DNA from: Planctomycetia bacterium
Lineage (GTDB): Bacteria; Planctomycetota; Planctomycetia; Pirellulales; S012-138
DNA length: 44,501 nucleotides
Assembly: GCA_016177915.1 (NCBI GenBank)
Contig: JACOUI010000310.1
Span: 1 to 44,501, forward strand
Reading direction: 5' to 3'
Made by a program: the position numbers and the translations under genes. Of this stretch, positions 34,423 through 43,561 are shown piece after piece (positions within the stretch are counted from its first letter, which is position 1; the number at the start of each line of letters is the position of its first letter). The notes below the pieces were generated by a model that did no database searches, was not told where the DNA came from, and saw only the letters and a program-made list of their open reading frames with translations.

Positions 34423-34736
34423 GTCGCTGGGCAGGGCAAAGTTGCGTTCGTTTGGGGCCGTTCGTTTTGCGAGCTGATTGGCAACGGCTCGGGCCAATCG
34501 GTACGTTGATGGGCGGGGCGGACGGCCGAATGTTATCCGCCAAAGTGCCGGCGCAGGGCAAGGCTGATTCTCGGCCGCAGACGGCGAGCCCCGGACGAGG
34601 GCGCCAATTTCCGCGGCGGTCAAGCGGCCGCCCATGACGTCTGTGAGGCCCGCGCTGGCGAATCGCTGCCCCTACAACCCGACCCACCAGAAAACTTTGC
34701 CCCGATTGCCGCCGCGCCGCCGATGATGAAACTGTC
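34423..34736. other. Divergent intergenic region
   Basis: This stretch between the sulfite reductase promoter and the next plus-strand gene shows no recognised element. A minus-strand frame of 105 codons (34318-34635) crosses it but lacks family features and runs through the promoter, so it was not accepted as a gene. Confidence 0.45.
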
Positions 34737-35741
34737 ATGGACCCGCGAAACGACAACTCGTCCTCGGTGAGATCCATTTCCCCCGTGACGATGTCGCGCC
34801 GTGCGAAGCTGCTCGTGAGCGCCTGGCTCGTCTTGCACTTGGCGGCGGTTGCGCTCCCTCCTCTTTGGGTGCTCTCGGGCGACAGCGGCCCGGTCAGCGC
34901 CGCCAAGCGAGGACTTTCGTGGTACATCGACCCGATGTTCTTGAACCACGGCTACGGGTTCTTCGGTCCGGACCCGGGTCCATCCTTCCTTTTGCGGTGC
35001 GAACTGGAGCTGCCGGATGGCCGAAAGATCGAGCAAACGTATCCCGACCTGAAAGAACATCGGCCGCGGCTGTTGTACCACCGGCACTTCATGCTGACGT
35101 CGCGTTTGCAATTCGGCCGGGCCAGCGATGTGACGACCCTCTACGCCCGGCCGTACGCACGGCACCTGGCCGAGCGCTATGGCGCAAGGCACGTGCGCCT
35201 ATTCCTGGTGCGGCATGAGCTGGCCAGGCCCTGGAAAGTCGCTGCCGGGATGAAGCTCGACGACCCGTCGCTCTATGCCCCCATGCCGAATTTGATGATT
35301 GACGGGACGTGGACCGCGCCGTTGGAGGCGGCTCCTGGCCCCGCGCCGCCCGGCTTGCGCGCCCCCGAGGAACTTGGACCGCCGCGCGCTGCACCTAGCT
35401 CCGCGGGCCGCGCCGGTACAACGAGTCCGGCCGTTGTGACCCTTGAAATCGTGCTCGATCGCAGCCGACAGGCCGGCGAGATTCCGCGGCCGCCGGGCGG
35501 AACGGCGTCGTTGAGCAACTGGACCGGTCGGGGCGAGCTCGTGCCCTTGCGGTGGGAGGAGCACGAGAACGAAGAGGATTTCGTCTTTTATGCGGCCGAC
35601 CCCGAATTGCCTGCGATCGTGGCCCACCGCATCGGGATGAACGAGCTGCTCCTGCGCCTGCCGATGGAGGCGGGCGAACGGCTGCTCATCATGCGCCGCG
35701 ACGAGCTGCCGATTGCCGAGTACCCGGAAAACACGCCGTGA
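34737..35741 (+). CDS. HTTM-partner protein, single-pass, unknown function
   Basis: The 334-residue product has one N-terminal membrane helix (LLVSAWLVLHLAAVALPPLW) and a soluble part with the recurring phrase YIDPMFLNHGYGFFGPDPG, followed by beta-rich segments, an Ala/Pro-rich linker (about 195-230) and a C-terminal domain. It is not named, but similar proteins are encoded directly before HTTM-domain genes in planctomycetes to my recollection, which fits the next gene. The soluble part is probably periplasmic. ATG 34737 is used; ATG 34791 (MSRRAKLLVSAWL) is a good alternative that starts right before the helix. Its stop TGA lies within the bases GTGACCATG at the start of the next gene, so translation is likely coupled. 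Confidence 0.78.
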   Translation: MDPRNDNSSSVRSISPVTMSRRAKLLVSAWLVLHLAAVALPPLWVLSGDSGPVSAAKRGLSWYIDPMFLNHGYGFFGPDPGPSFLLRCELELPDGRKIEQTYPDLKEHRPRLLYHRHFMLTSRLQFGRASDVTTLYARPYARHLAERYGARHVRLFLVRHELARPWKVAAGMKLDDPSLYAPMPNLMIDGTWTAPLEAAPGPAPPGLRAPEELGPPRAAPSSAGRAGTTSPAVVTLEIVLDRSRQAGEIPRPPGGTASLSNWTGRGELVPLRWEEHENEEDFVFYAADPELPAIVAHRIGMNELLLRLPMEAGERLLIMRRDELPIAEYPENTP

Positions 35742-35743
35742 CC

Positions 35744-36763
35744 ATGATCCGCCGCTACGTCCGCGATCTTGCCGCCTCGGTTGCCGCCGGCTGGGACCGC
35801 TTCTTTTTCACGCCGGCCGATCCAGCCACGTACTCGTTGATCCGCATCCTGGCCGGGGCGATGCTCCTTTACACCCACGCGGTTTGGACGCTGCGCTTCG
35901 ACGATTTTTTCGGGGCCTCGCCCTGGCTGCCCGTCAACGTGGTTCAGCAGTCGCCCGAACTGGGTCCCTATGCCTGGTCGCACTTCTACTGGATCGAGAC
36001 GCCGTGGCTTTTGTGGACGATCCATTTCGCGGCCCTGGCCGTCATGGCGATGTTTACGCTGGGGCTTTTCAGCCGCACGACGTCGATCCTCACGTTCCTC
36101 TTCACGGTTTCCTATGCCAACCGCGTGGCACCCGCGCTCTTTGGGCTCGACCACATTAACGGCCTCTTGGCGCTGTATCTGACGCTGGGTCCGAGCGGCG
36201 CGTGCTACTCGCTCGATCGCCGGATCGCGCGGCGGCGCCTGGGCAAGGAGCTGCCGCCCGTACAGCCCAATCCCGTGCAACCCAGCGTTGGGGCGAATCT
36301 CGGCATCCGTCTCATTCAGCTCCACATGTGCGTGGTGTATCTCTTCGCCGGCCTGGGCAAGCTGAAAGGCGACTCCTGGTGGGACGGCACCGCCATGTGG
36401 CTTTCCGTCGCCAGTTATGAGTACCAGTCGCTCGACATGACCTGGCTGGCGACCTGGCCGCTGCTCACCGCCGTAATGACGCACGTGACGGTCTGGTGGG
36501 AGGCAAGCTACTGCGTGCTCGTCTGGCCGCGTCTCACTCGGCCGATCGTCCTTTTGCTGGCGATCCCGCTGCACCTGGGGATCGCGCTCTTCCTGGGCAT
36601 GATCACCTTCGGCCTGGTGATGTTGATTGGAAACCTGGCGTTTGTGTCGCCGGCGCTGGTGCGGGCGGTGGTGGAATGGCCGCTACGGCGCGGCAAGACC
36701 GCGCCCGACCGGCCGGGGGCGTCTCGTTCGGCGTCGCGCCGCGAGGCGGCGCGATCGCACTGA
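35744..36763 (+). CDS. HTTM-domain membrane protein (vitamin K-dependent carboxylase-like)
   Basis: The 339-residue product matches the HTTM domain, the membrane part shared with vitamin K-dependent gamma-carboxylases. It starts with a cytoplasmic segment, DRFFFTPADPATYSLIRILA and a first helix (GAMLLYTHAVWTL). Several helices follow (HFAALAVMAMFTLGLFS, LIQLHMCVVYLFAGLGKLKG, LLAIPLHLGIALFLGMITFG, LVMLIGNLAFV). The conserved YLFAGLGKLKGDSWWDGTAM block includes the family's catalytic-region Lys, but no soluble carboxylase lobe is present, so carboxylase activity is not implied. ATG 35744 is chosen; GTG 35738, overlapping the previous stop, is also possible. It forms a two-gene unit with the upstream partner gene. 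Confidence 0.88.
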   Translation: MIRRYVRDLAASVAAGWDRFFFTPADPATYSLIRILAGAMLLYTHAVWTLRFDDFFGASPWLPVNVVQQSPELGPYAWSHFYWIETPWLLWTIHFAALAVMAMFTLGLFSRTTSILTFLFTVSYANRVAPALFGLDHINGLLALYLTLGPSGACYSLDRRIARRRLGKELPPVQPNPVQPSVGANLGIRLIQLHMCVVYLFAGLGKLKGDSWWDGTAMWLSVASYEYQSLDMTWLATWPLLTAVMTHVTVWWEASYCVLVWPRLTRPIVLLLAIPLHLGIALFLGMITFGLVMLIGNLAFVSPALVRAVVEWPLRRGKTAPDRPGASRSASRREAARSH

Positions 36764-36858
36764 AGTCCTCTTCTCGGTCCTGCGCGGTGGGTTATCGGCG
36801 TCGCCTCTGTTAAAATGGCGTGCGCTTCGATACCGGCCCACCCACCCTGCGGCCCGGG

Positions 36859-39800
36859 ATGACGACCTCCCCGCCCACGCCCACGCCCGCTTACCGACGT
36901 TCCCCAGCCCACCGGCTGTGTCCGGTGGGACTTTTCGGTTGTTTCTGCGCGCTGGCAGCGCTCTGGTCGTTCGCCCTCGCCCAGCCGCCGGCCGCGCCCG
37001 TGAAAGATGCTTCGACGCCGGCGCCGCAATACGACAGCAATATCCTCCCGATCTTCAAAGCCAAGTGCTTCCGCTGCCACAGCGGCGAGGGGCGCAAGGC
37101 CGAACTGGAACTCTCGACGCACGCCGGCGTGTTGAAAGGGGGCGAGTCGGGTCCGGCCGTCGTGGCCGGCAAGGTGGACGAAAGCCTGCTCTACGAAAGG
37201 GTCCGCGGCGGCGAAATGCCTCCCGATGGCAAAGACCCGCCGGCCAAAGAAGAAATCGACCTGATCCGCCGCTGGATCGAGGCCGGGGCGCCGGCGGGCG
37301 AGGACAAATCGTCAAGTGCCTCAGCCGCCCTCAACCAGCACGACGTGCTGCCAATCCTCTTCCGCCGCTGCACGGTCTGCCACGGCGCGGGCGCACGCGA
37401 AGCGGGACTCGACCTGCGCTCCAAGGGCGGCATGCTCGCGGGCGGCAAGTCCGGCCCGGCCATTGTGCCTGGCAAGCCGGACGAGAGCCTGGTGATCAAG
37501 AGAATCCGCGCCGGCGAGATGCCGCCGCTGCGGCGGATCGTCGAGGTGAGCATCAAGCCAATCGAGCCTTCCGAGACGGAGATCATCGCCCGCTGGATCG
37601 CTCAAGGCGCTCCGGAAGTCGACGTGAAGCCCGACGTGGCCACGGCCGACGGCGACCCGCTCGTGACCGACGAGGACCGGAACTTCTGGTCGTTCCGCCC
37701 GCCGCGGCAAGTGAACGTGCCAACGGCCCCGACGCCCGAGGCGGTCCGAAATCCAATCGACGCCTTCATCTTGCAAAAGCTGGCGGAAAAGGGCCTGACG
37801 CTTTCGCCGGAAGCCGACCGCGCGGCGCTCATCCGCCGGGTGTGTCTCGACCTCGTGGGCCTGCCGCCCTCGCCGGAGGAAGTCCTCTCGTTTGTCGCCG
37901 ACCCCGATCCGGCGGCCTATGAGAAGCTCGTCGATCGCCTGCTGGCCTCGCCGCGCTACGGCGAGGCCTGGGGCCGGCACTGGCTCGACCTGGCCGGCTA
38001 TGCCGACTCCGAAGGCAAGCGCGAGCAGGACATCCGCCGCACGTTCGCCTATCGCTACCGCGACTACGTCATCCGTTCGTTCAATGCCGACAAACCCTAC
38101 GACCGGTTCCTCTTGGAGCAGATTGCCGGCGACGAACTGGCCGACGTCGAAAACGCCGCGGAGATCACGCCCGAGCTGGCCGACAATCTCGTGGCGACGG
38201 GCTTTTTGCGGATGGCCCCGGACCCGACGTGGTACAACCTGACGAACTTCGTGCCGGACCGGCTGGAGGTTTTGGCCGACGAGATCGACGTTTTGGGGTC
38301 GAGCGTCATGGGCCTGACAATGAAATGCGCCCGCTGCCACTCGCACAAGTTCGACCCCATCCCGCAGCGCGACTATTACCGGCTGCTGGCGGTCTTCAAG
38401 GGCGCCTTCGACGAGCACGACTGGCTGAAGCCGAACTGGCATCCCGGTCTCAGCTCCGGGCAAACGGCGCAGCGGGATATGACGCTCGTGGCGACGGCCG
38501 AGCGGCGGGAGTGGGAATCGCAGACGGCGTCGCTGCAGAAGCAAATCGACGAGCTGCGCGGCGCGATCGAGAAGCAGGCGCAAGATGTCGCGCAAAAAAT
38601 CTTCGAGCAACGTCTGGCCGCGCTGCCGGAGGCGATTCGCGAGGACGTGCGTGCCGCTCTCGACGCGCCGCCGGACAAACGCAGCGCCGTGCAGGCTTAT
38701 CTGGCCGAGAAGTTTGAAAAGACGCTGCGGGTTCCGCGCGAGCAGCTTCCCGCCCTCGATGAGTCGTTCAAGAAACTCTCCGAGGAAATGCAGGGGCGCG
38801 TCAGTGCACTAGAAGCGCACAAGAAGCCCGAGCCGAAAATCCGCGCCCTGTGGGACCGGGGCCAGCCGTCGCCGACGTACATCTACCGCCGCGGAGACTA
38901 CTTGAGCCCTGGCCGGCTGGTGGGGCCGGGACTGCCCTCCGTGCTGACCGACGGGAAGACGCCGTGTGTCGTCGAGCCGCCCTGGCCCGGCGCGAAGAAG
39001 ACCGGCCGGCGGCTGGCATTTGCCCGCTGGCTCGTCGCCCCGGACCATCCCCTCACCGCCCGCGTCATGGTGAACCGCCTTTGGCACCACCATTTCGGCC
39101 GGGGCCTTGTGCGGACGCTCGACAACTTCGGCAAGGCCGGCTCGCCGCCGTCGCACGGGGAGCTCCTCGACTGGCTAGCGGTGGAGTTCGTCCGCCAGGG
39201 CTTTAGCATCAAGGCCATGCACCGGCTGATGGTCACGAGCGCCACCTACCGCCAGGCGTCGGCCGTTTTGCCAGAGCACGAGCGCCTCGACCCGGACAAC
39301 GTGTTCCTCTCGCGGATGCCCATGCGGCGGCTGTCGGCCGAGCAGCTTTATGACACGATGCTTCTGGTCGCGGAGAAGCTGCGCGAAGCGCCCTTCGGCC
39401 CGCCCGATGCGCTGGCGGTCCGCGCGGACGGCCTGGCCGCGGCGGCCCCGTCGCCGGCCGGCTGGCGGCGGAGCATCTACCTTGAGCAGCAGCGGAAGGT
39501 CGTGGCCACGCACCTGGAGGCCTTCGACTTCCCGCAGATGAACCCTAACTGCATCGAACGGCGGTCCTCGACGGTCGCCCCGCAGGCGCTGTTGCTGATG
39601 AATAACAGCATGGTCAACGAGTTGGCTGAGGGCTTTGCGCGGCGCGTGCAGGGCGAAGCCGGCGACGATCCCGTGCGGAAAGTGGAGCGCGTCTATTTGC
39701 TCGCGTACGGCCGTCCGCCCGATGGCGAGGAGCGGCAAACGGGCGTCGCGGCCCTCGCGCAGTTTGCGGCCGAGTGGTTGCGGCAGCTTCCCGCCGACAC

Positions 39801-39891
39801 AGCCGACCGCGCCGTCGAGTCGTCGCGCCGCGCGCTGGCGACGTACTGTCACGCCATCCTGAACTCCGCGGAGTTTTTGTACATCGACTGA
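36859..39891 (+). CDS. DUF1549/DUF1553 protein with two cytochrome c modules
   Basis: The 1010-residue exported protein has a signal peptide core (LFGCFCALAALWSFALA), then two planctomycete-type cytochrome c modules with heme motifs CFRCH (C70-H74) and CTVCH (C171-H175), each followed by a GGESGP/GGKSGP segment. A DUF1549 domain follows (NPIDAFILQKLAEKGLTLSP to RFLLEQIAGDEL), then a coiled stretch (about 555-650) and DUF1553 (RLAFARWLVAPDHPLTARV to YCHAILNSAEFLYID). This pair with DUF1501 is a planctomycete hallmark; the substrate is unknown, with carbohydrate degradation proposed in the literature. ATG 36859 is used, but a GTG at 36925, immediately before the hydrophobic core, may be the true start because the residues before it are encoded by a dispersed palindromic repeat. 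Confidence 0.94.
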   Translation: MTTSPPTPTPAYRRSPAHRLCPVGLFGCFCALAALWSFALAQPPAAPVKDASTPAPQYDSNILPIFKAKCFRCHSGEGRKAELELSTHAGVLKGGESGPAVVAGKVDESLLYERVRGGEMPPDGKDPPAKEEIDLIRRWIEAGAPAGEDKSSSASAALNQHDVLPILFRRCTVCHGAGAREAGLDLRSKGGMLAGGKSGPAIVPGKPDESLVIKRIRAGEMPPLRRIVEVSIKPIEPSETEIIARWIAQGAPEVDVKPDVATADGDPLVTDEDRNFWSFRPPRQVNVPTAPTPEAVRNPIDAFILQKLAEKGLTLSPEADRAALIRRVCLDLVGLPPSPEEVLSFVADPDPAAYEKLVDRLLASPRYGEAWGRHWLDLAGYADSEGKREQDIRRTFAYRYRDYVIRSFNADKPYDRFLLEQIAGDELADVENAAEITPELADNLVATGFLRMAPDPTWYNLTNFVPDRLEVLADEIDVLGSSVMGLTMKCARCHSHKFDPIPQRDYYRLLAVFKGAFDEHDWLKPNWHPGLSSGQTAQRDMTLVATAERREWESQTASLQKQIDELRGAIEKQAQDVAQKIFEQRLAALPEAIREDVRAALDAPPDKRSAVQAYLAEKFEKTLRVPREQLPALDESFKKLSEEMQGRVSALEAHKKPEPKIRALWDRGQPSPTYIYRRGDYLSPGRLVGPGLPSVLTDGKTPCVVEPPWPGAKKTGRRLAFARWLVAPDHPLTARVMVNRLWHHHFGRGLVRTLDNFGKAGSPPSHGELLDWLAVEFVRQGFSIKAMHRLMVTSATYRQASAVLPEHERLDPDNVFLSRMPMRRLSAEQLYDTMLLVAEKLREAPFGPPDALAVRADGLAAAAPSPAGWRRSIYLEQQRKVVATHLEAFDFPQMNPNCIERRSSTVAPQALLLMNNSMVNELAEGFARRVQGEAGDDPVRKVERVYLLAYGRPPDGEERQTGVAALAQFAAEWLRQLPADTADRAVESSRRALATYCHAILNSAEFLYID
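36908..36929. repeat. CCCACCGG-loop-CCGGTGGG palindrome within the DUF1549 gene start
   Basis: CCCACCGG (36908-36915) and CCGGTGGG (36922-36929) flank a six-base loop, CTGTGT. A second copy is at 39911-39932. It falls in the predicted signal-peptide n-region of the DUF1549/DUF1553 protein. Confidence 0.85.
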
Positions 39892-39910
39892 GTTTCCGTG
39901 GCTACCCAAG

Positions 39911-39932
39911 CCCGCCGGCTGCGTCCGGTGGG
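39911..39932. repeat. CCCGCCGG-loop-CCGGTGGG palindrome between the paired genes
   Basis: CCCGCCGG (39911-39918), loop CTGCGT, CCGGTGGG (39925-39932) is a second copy of the palindrome at 36908. It occupies the 61-base gap between the DUF1549/DUF1553 and DUF1501 genes, 20 bases before the DUF1501 start. Confidence 0.85.
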
Positions 39933-39952
39933 ACTCGACTCCCGTTACCGCA

Positions 39953-41395
39953 ATGGCCGACTCCCCCTCTTCCCGCCGCTCCTTTTTTCACCGCGTCGCC
40001 GGCGGCATCTATGGAACCGCGCTGGCGTCGCTCCTGTCGCGCGATCTTTTCGCCGACGAACCCGCGCACGGCCGCCCGACGTTCGACCTTGCGCCCCGCC
40101 GGCCGCATTTTTCGGCCCGGGCCAAGGCCGTCATCCATCTCTTCATGAACGGCGGCCCGAGCCAGATGGACCTCTTCGACCCCAAGCCGATGCTCGACAA
40201 GCTGCACGGCACGCAGCACTTCGAAAAAATCGCCGGCGAAATCGAAAACGTCAAGGACGCCGGCGCCATCCTGCGCAGCCCTTTCAAGTTCGCGCAGCAC
40301 GGCCAGTCCGGCATGTGGGTCTCCGACGCGCTGCCCTGCCTCGCGCGGCAGGTCGACCGGATCTCGCTCATCCGCTCGATGCACACGACGAACCTCACGC
40401 ACGAGCCGGCAATCTACCTGATCCAGTCTGGAAAAATGGGCCCAGGAAGGCCGACGCTGGGGTCCTGGGTCGTCTATGGCCTGGGCAGCGAAAACCAGAA
40501 CCTTCCTGCCTACGTCGTCCTCGACGACCCGCTCGGCCTGCCGATCAACGGCGTGGAGAACTGGCAATCGGGCTTCCTGCCGCCGCTCTACCAGGGCACG
40601 CGGTTCCGCTCGACCGGCTCGCCGGTCTTGAATTTGCGGCCGGACGTCGAGCGGCCGGAGGCGGTCGTGCAAATGGAGCGCGACTTGCTGTCGCGGCTCG
40701 ATGCGATTCACAAGCGCCGCCGGCCGGCGCAGCACGACCTGGATGCCCGTATCGCCGCCTACGAGCTGGCCGCCCGGATGCAACTGGCCGCGACGGACGC
40801 CCTCGATCTGTCGCAGGAGACGCAATCGACGCTCGAGATGTACGGCGTCGGCAAGCAGCCGACGGATTCGTACGGGAAGCGGTGCCTCATCGCGCGGCGG
40901 CTCGTCGAGCGGGGCGTGCGGTTCGTGCAGCTCTACATCAACGGGCAAATCTGGGACAACCACACCGCGCTCGCCGGCGAATTGCGTTCGGCCTGCCAGC
41001 GGACCGACCAGCCGGTGGCGGCGCTCCTGGCCGATCTGGCGCAGCGGGGCCTGCTGGAGGAGACGCTCGTCATTTGGGGCGGCGAGTTCGGCCGCCTGCC
41101 GATCGCGCAGTTGCCGGCCGACAAGAACGAATCCCGCGCCGGCCGCGACCACAACAAGAACGCCTTTTGCTCGTGGCTGGCCGGCGGGGGCGTAAAGGGG
41201 GGCTACGTCCACGGCGCCACGGACGAGCTTGGCATGGCGGCCGCCGAAAATAAAGTGAGCGTGCCCGACTGGCACGCGACGATCTTGCACCTCCTGGGTT
41301 TGGATTTCGAGGAGCTGGCGATCGAGCAGCACGGCCTCAAGGAGCGGCTGACGGGCGTGAACCCGGCGCGGGTGGTGAGGGAGGTTTTGGCGTAG
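39953..41395 (+). CDS. DUF1501 family Tat-exported protein
   Basis: The 480-residue protein has a twin-arginine-type signal (SRRSFFHRVAGGIYGTALAS) and the DUF1501 (sulfatase-like, alkaline phosphatase superfamily) core: AKAVIHLFMNGGPSQMDLFD, then WGGEFGRLP and the final GRDHNKNAFCSWLAGGGVKG and DWHATILHLLGLD segments. In planctomycetes this protein is encoded right after the DUF1549/DUF1553 protein, as here with a 61-base gap, and the two are believed to act together in the periplasm. The reaction is not established. ATG 39953 starts directly at the Tat signal; no strong ribosome site is visible. A convergent gene follows. Confidence 0.95.
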   Translation: MADSPSSRRSFFHRVAGGIYGTALASLLSRDLFADEPAHGRPTFDLAPRRPHFSARAKAVIHLFMNGGPSQMDLFDPKPMLDKLHGTQHFEKIAGEIENVKDAGAILRSPFKFAQHGQSGMWVSDALPCLARQVDRISLIRSMHTTNLTHEPAIYLIQSGKMGPGRPTLGSWVVYGLGSENQNLPAYVVLDDPLGLPINGVENWQSGFLPPLYQGTRFRSTGSPVLNLRPDVERPEAVVQMERDLLSRLDAIHKRRRPAQHDLDARIAAYELAARMQLAATDALDLSQETQSTLEMYGVGKQPTDSYGKRCLIARRLVERGVRFVQLYINGQIWDNHTALAGELRSACQRTDQPVAALLADLAQRGLLEETLVIWGGEFGRLPIAQLPADKNESRAGRDHNKNAFCSWLAGGGVKGGYVHGATDELGMAAAENKVSVPDWHATILHLLGLDFEELAIEQHGLKERLTGVNPARVVREVLA

Positions 41396-41458
41396 GGGCT
41401 CCCGTTGAAGAACCACGGTTAGGCGGAGTCAATGGCGCTGATCCGACCTGTCCCCTTT

Positions 41459-42436
41459 TCATCCTGCGTCCACGTTCCGCCGGAGCCGCTCGCGCTCTCG
41501 CTCGAGCTGGCGCACCTCCTCCGCCATCCGTGCCGCCGCGTCGCGGCGACCGGCCTCGTTTGCTTGGCGAATCTCTGCCTGCAGCTTCCCGATTCGCTCT
41601 CCGAGTTCCGCGATCTCCCGCCGCATATTTTGCCGCATTCGCTCGGCCCGCTGCTGCTCGGTTTCCAGGCCTTCCTGGCGCTTCCACAGCTCGACGCTTA
41701 GCTCTCGCATCCTTGGGCTCTCTTCCCCTTCCCGCTGCCGGAGCTGACGCATCTTCCGGTGGAGATCGTCGAGTTCCTTCTCCCGGAGTTCTCGAGCCTT
41801 GGCCGGATCGACCTCCGGCGCTTCCTGGAGGGGCGGATCGTCCGAGCTGTTTCCAGCGGGCGTTTTTCGTTCCGGCTCGCTCATCGTGTAGCGCACCAGA
41901 GCGGCCTGGCCGTTTCGATCCGGCAGGCAGCGCACGACGGCCTCCCGTCCCATCACCAGCCGCTCGAGTGCGACGACGAGCTCGTCCACCGATCCCGAGA
42001 AGCACCCGTTGTACAGCGGGCGAATCCCCACGAGCCGCCGCCAGCCGCTCTCGTCGCGGAGGATCGCATGGCACCACAGCCCCTCGAAATAGACGAAGCT
42101 TTGGCCCTCGGCGTCTTCGCCGAAAAACACCGCCCTCTGGCCGGCCTTGAATTCGCGCTTGCGCAGGGCCTCGGGCACCTGCCCGTCCACCAGGAACGAA
42201 ATTCGGACCTCCTCCAGCCGCTCGGCCCCCTGAAGACGCTCGGCGACCTTGAACTGCAGCAGGCCGCGGTCCGTATCCACGCGCCGGATTTCCACGACCG
42301 CGACGGACTTGGAGAAGTGCAGAAGGAGCCGCGGAAGGGTCACGGCCTTTTGGTTATCGACAACCGGCTCGATGTAGGCCCGCACGCTGGCTTGCCCGGC
42401 AACCACGAGCACCAGAAACGCGATGGCAGCTCTCAT
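41459..42436 (-). CDS. Secreted protein with C-terminal coiled coil, unknown function
   Basis: The 325-residue product has a signal peptide (MRAAIAFLVLVVAGQASVRA), a beta-rich domain of about 150 residues beginning YIEPVVDNQKAVTLPRLLLH, and a polar Pro-rich linker. The last 110 residues are a strongly charged coiled coil (for example ELREKELDDLHRKMRQLRQ and EEVRQLERERERLRRN). The YIEPVVDNQKAVTLPRLL beginning resembles secreted planctomycete proteins whose function is unknown to me. The frame ends at TGA followed at once by AAAGGGGACAGGTCGG, a motif related to one near 44190. The protein is probably periplasmic and oligomeric. Confidence 0.85.
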   Translation of the reverse strand: MRAAIAFLVLVVAGQASVRAYIEPVVDNQKAVTLPRLLLHFSKSVAVVEIRRVDTDRGLLQFKVAERLQGAERLEEVRISFLVDGQVPEALRKREFKAGQRAVFFGEDAEGQSFVYFEGLWCHAILRDESGWRRLVGIRPLYNGCFSGSVDELVVALERLVMGREAVVRCLPDRNGQAALVRYTMSEPERKTPAGNSSDDPPLQEAPEVDPAKARELREKELDDLHRKMRQLRQREGEESPRMRELSVELWKRQEGLETEQQRAERMRQNMRREIAELGERIGKLQAEIRQANEAGRRDAAARMAEEVRQLERERERLRRNVDAG

Positions 42437-42490
42437 TGGGACCTCCGAGCAAAACGACGACGGGAACGATCTTCAGGCGCTGCGCGTAAC

Positions 42491-42739
42491 TCATGCGATC
42501 TGTCCCGAGCGATCAACGGCGGCGGGACCTGAGGCGACGCCCGATCGAGCCTTCACCCGATAACGAGCGTACCAGAAGACGCCGCCAAGCAGGAGGGCGC
42601 AGAGGCCGACGACGAGGAGGCCGAGCCCCGCGCTTCCATCGGGTTCACAGAGCGGTTGCCGAAAAAGTGAAGGTGCGCCGGCGAGATGAACGGTTGCTGC
42701 CGTCGCTGGCAGGCCGCCTGACCCTGCATTGACCCCCAT
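42491..42739 (-). CDS. Small single-pass membrane protein, uncertain
   Basis: The 82-residue product has a variable N-terminal half and a clear membrane helix (AGLGLLVVGLCALLLGGVFW) followed by a basic stop-transfer segment YARYRVKAR. GAGGGG lies about nine bases before ATG 42739, a plausible ribosome site. The gene is upstream of the coiled-coil gene, 54 bases away on the same strand, so they could be co-expressed. A longer frame to 43120 would overlap the divergent gene and was not used. Confidence 0.42.
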   Translation of the reverse strand: MGVNAGSGGLPATAATVHLAGAPSLFRQPLCEPDGSAGLGLLVVGLCALLLGGVFWYARYRVKARSGVASGPAAVDRSGQIA

Positions 42740-42835
42740 CGCCGACGCCCCTCGTATTCCGCGGGAGGAGAGGGGGAACCACAAGGAGGACGCGCGAGGG
42801 GGGACCTCCGAGCCGTTTCCTTTGTCGGGTTGTTC

Positions 42836-43561
42836 ATGCGCCGGCCCGTCCGAATTCTGCTCGTCGCGGGATCGATGATCCTGCTCTTGGGCCTTGTGGC
42901 GCTGGCCTGGGTGTGGTGGGCCTCGCAGCGCGTGCCGGAGTTTTATCGGGCGGCGCTGCAGGCGGACGTCGAGCAGCAAGCGGCCGAAAGCGACCAGTTG
43001 ATTCATCAGGCGCTTGAGCTGTCGAACGACGCACGAGCCCAGGGCCAGTGGGAGGCCCTCTTCACCGTCGGGCAAATCAACGGCTGGCTGGCCGTGGACC
43101 TGGTTCAGAACCACTCCCATCTGCTGCCCGATGGGGTGCGCGATCCGCGCGTGGCGATCTCGCCTTCCGGGGCCCTGCTGGCGTTTCGCTACGACAACGG
43201 CAGCATCACGACCGTTTTCTCGGTGGATCTCGACGTTTGCCTGGCGGAGCCGAACGTGATCGCGCTCCGCGTGCGCGGGGCGCGCGCCGGCGAGCTGCCG
43301 CTGCCGCTAGCGGACGTGCTGGACGGCATCTCGCAGGCCGCCCGCCACGCCGACCTGCGCCTGCGCTGGGCGCAGGACGACGACCACCCGGTCGCGCTCG
43401 TGACGCTCCCCCTGGGAGGCGACGAGGACGACGTGCAGGTGACCGTGCAAAAGCTCGAGTTGCGAGAGGGGGCGATTTATGTGGCCGGCCGGTCGACCAC
43501 GACGCACGCCGCGGACGCCAGCGTCGGTCAGTCGCCCTCGACTTCCAAGGTCCAGCGCTGA
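42836..43561 (+). CDS. Membrane-anchored protein, unknown function
   Basis: The 241-residue protein has one N-terminal membrane helix (ILLVAGSMILLLGLVALAWVWW) and a soluble domain of about 200 residues that begins with a helix (PEFYRAALQADVEQQAAES) and continues with beta strands around GQINGWLAVDLVQNH and VFSVDLDVCLAEPNVIALRV. The soluble part should be periplasmic; the family is not recognised beyond its planctomycete style. ATG 42836 follows an upstream in-frame TTG at 42830 and is preferred. The last 34 bases overlap the convergent LigD-like gene. Confidence 0.82.
   Translation: MRRPVRILLVAGSMILLLGLVALAWVWWASQRVPEFYRAALQADVEQQAAESDQLIHQALELSNDARAQGQWEALFTVGQINGWLAVDLVQNHSHLLPDGVRDPRVAISPSGALLAFRYDNGSITTVFSVDLDVCLAEPNVIALRVRGARAGELPLPLADVLDGISQAARHADLRLRWAQDDDHPVALVTLPLGGDEDDVQVTVQKLELREGAIYVAGRSTTTHAADASVGQSPSTSKVQR

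Noticed and set aside
34318-34635. Minus-strand frame of 105 codons upstream of sulfite reductase
   Set aside because: It has no family features or ribosome site, and it runs through the well-formed TTGCCG-18-TATAAT promoter of the sulfite reductase gene.
42491-43120. Longer 209-codon version of the small membrane protein
   Set aside because: Its first 127 codons are antisense to the divergent membrane-anchored protein gene; only the part from ATG 42739 has a ribosome site and helix.
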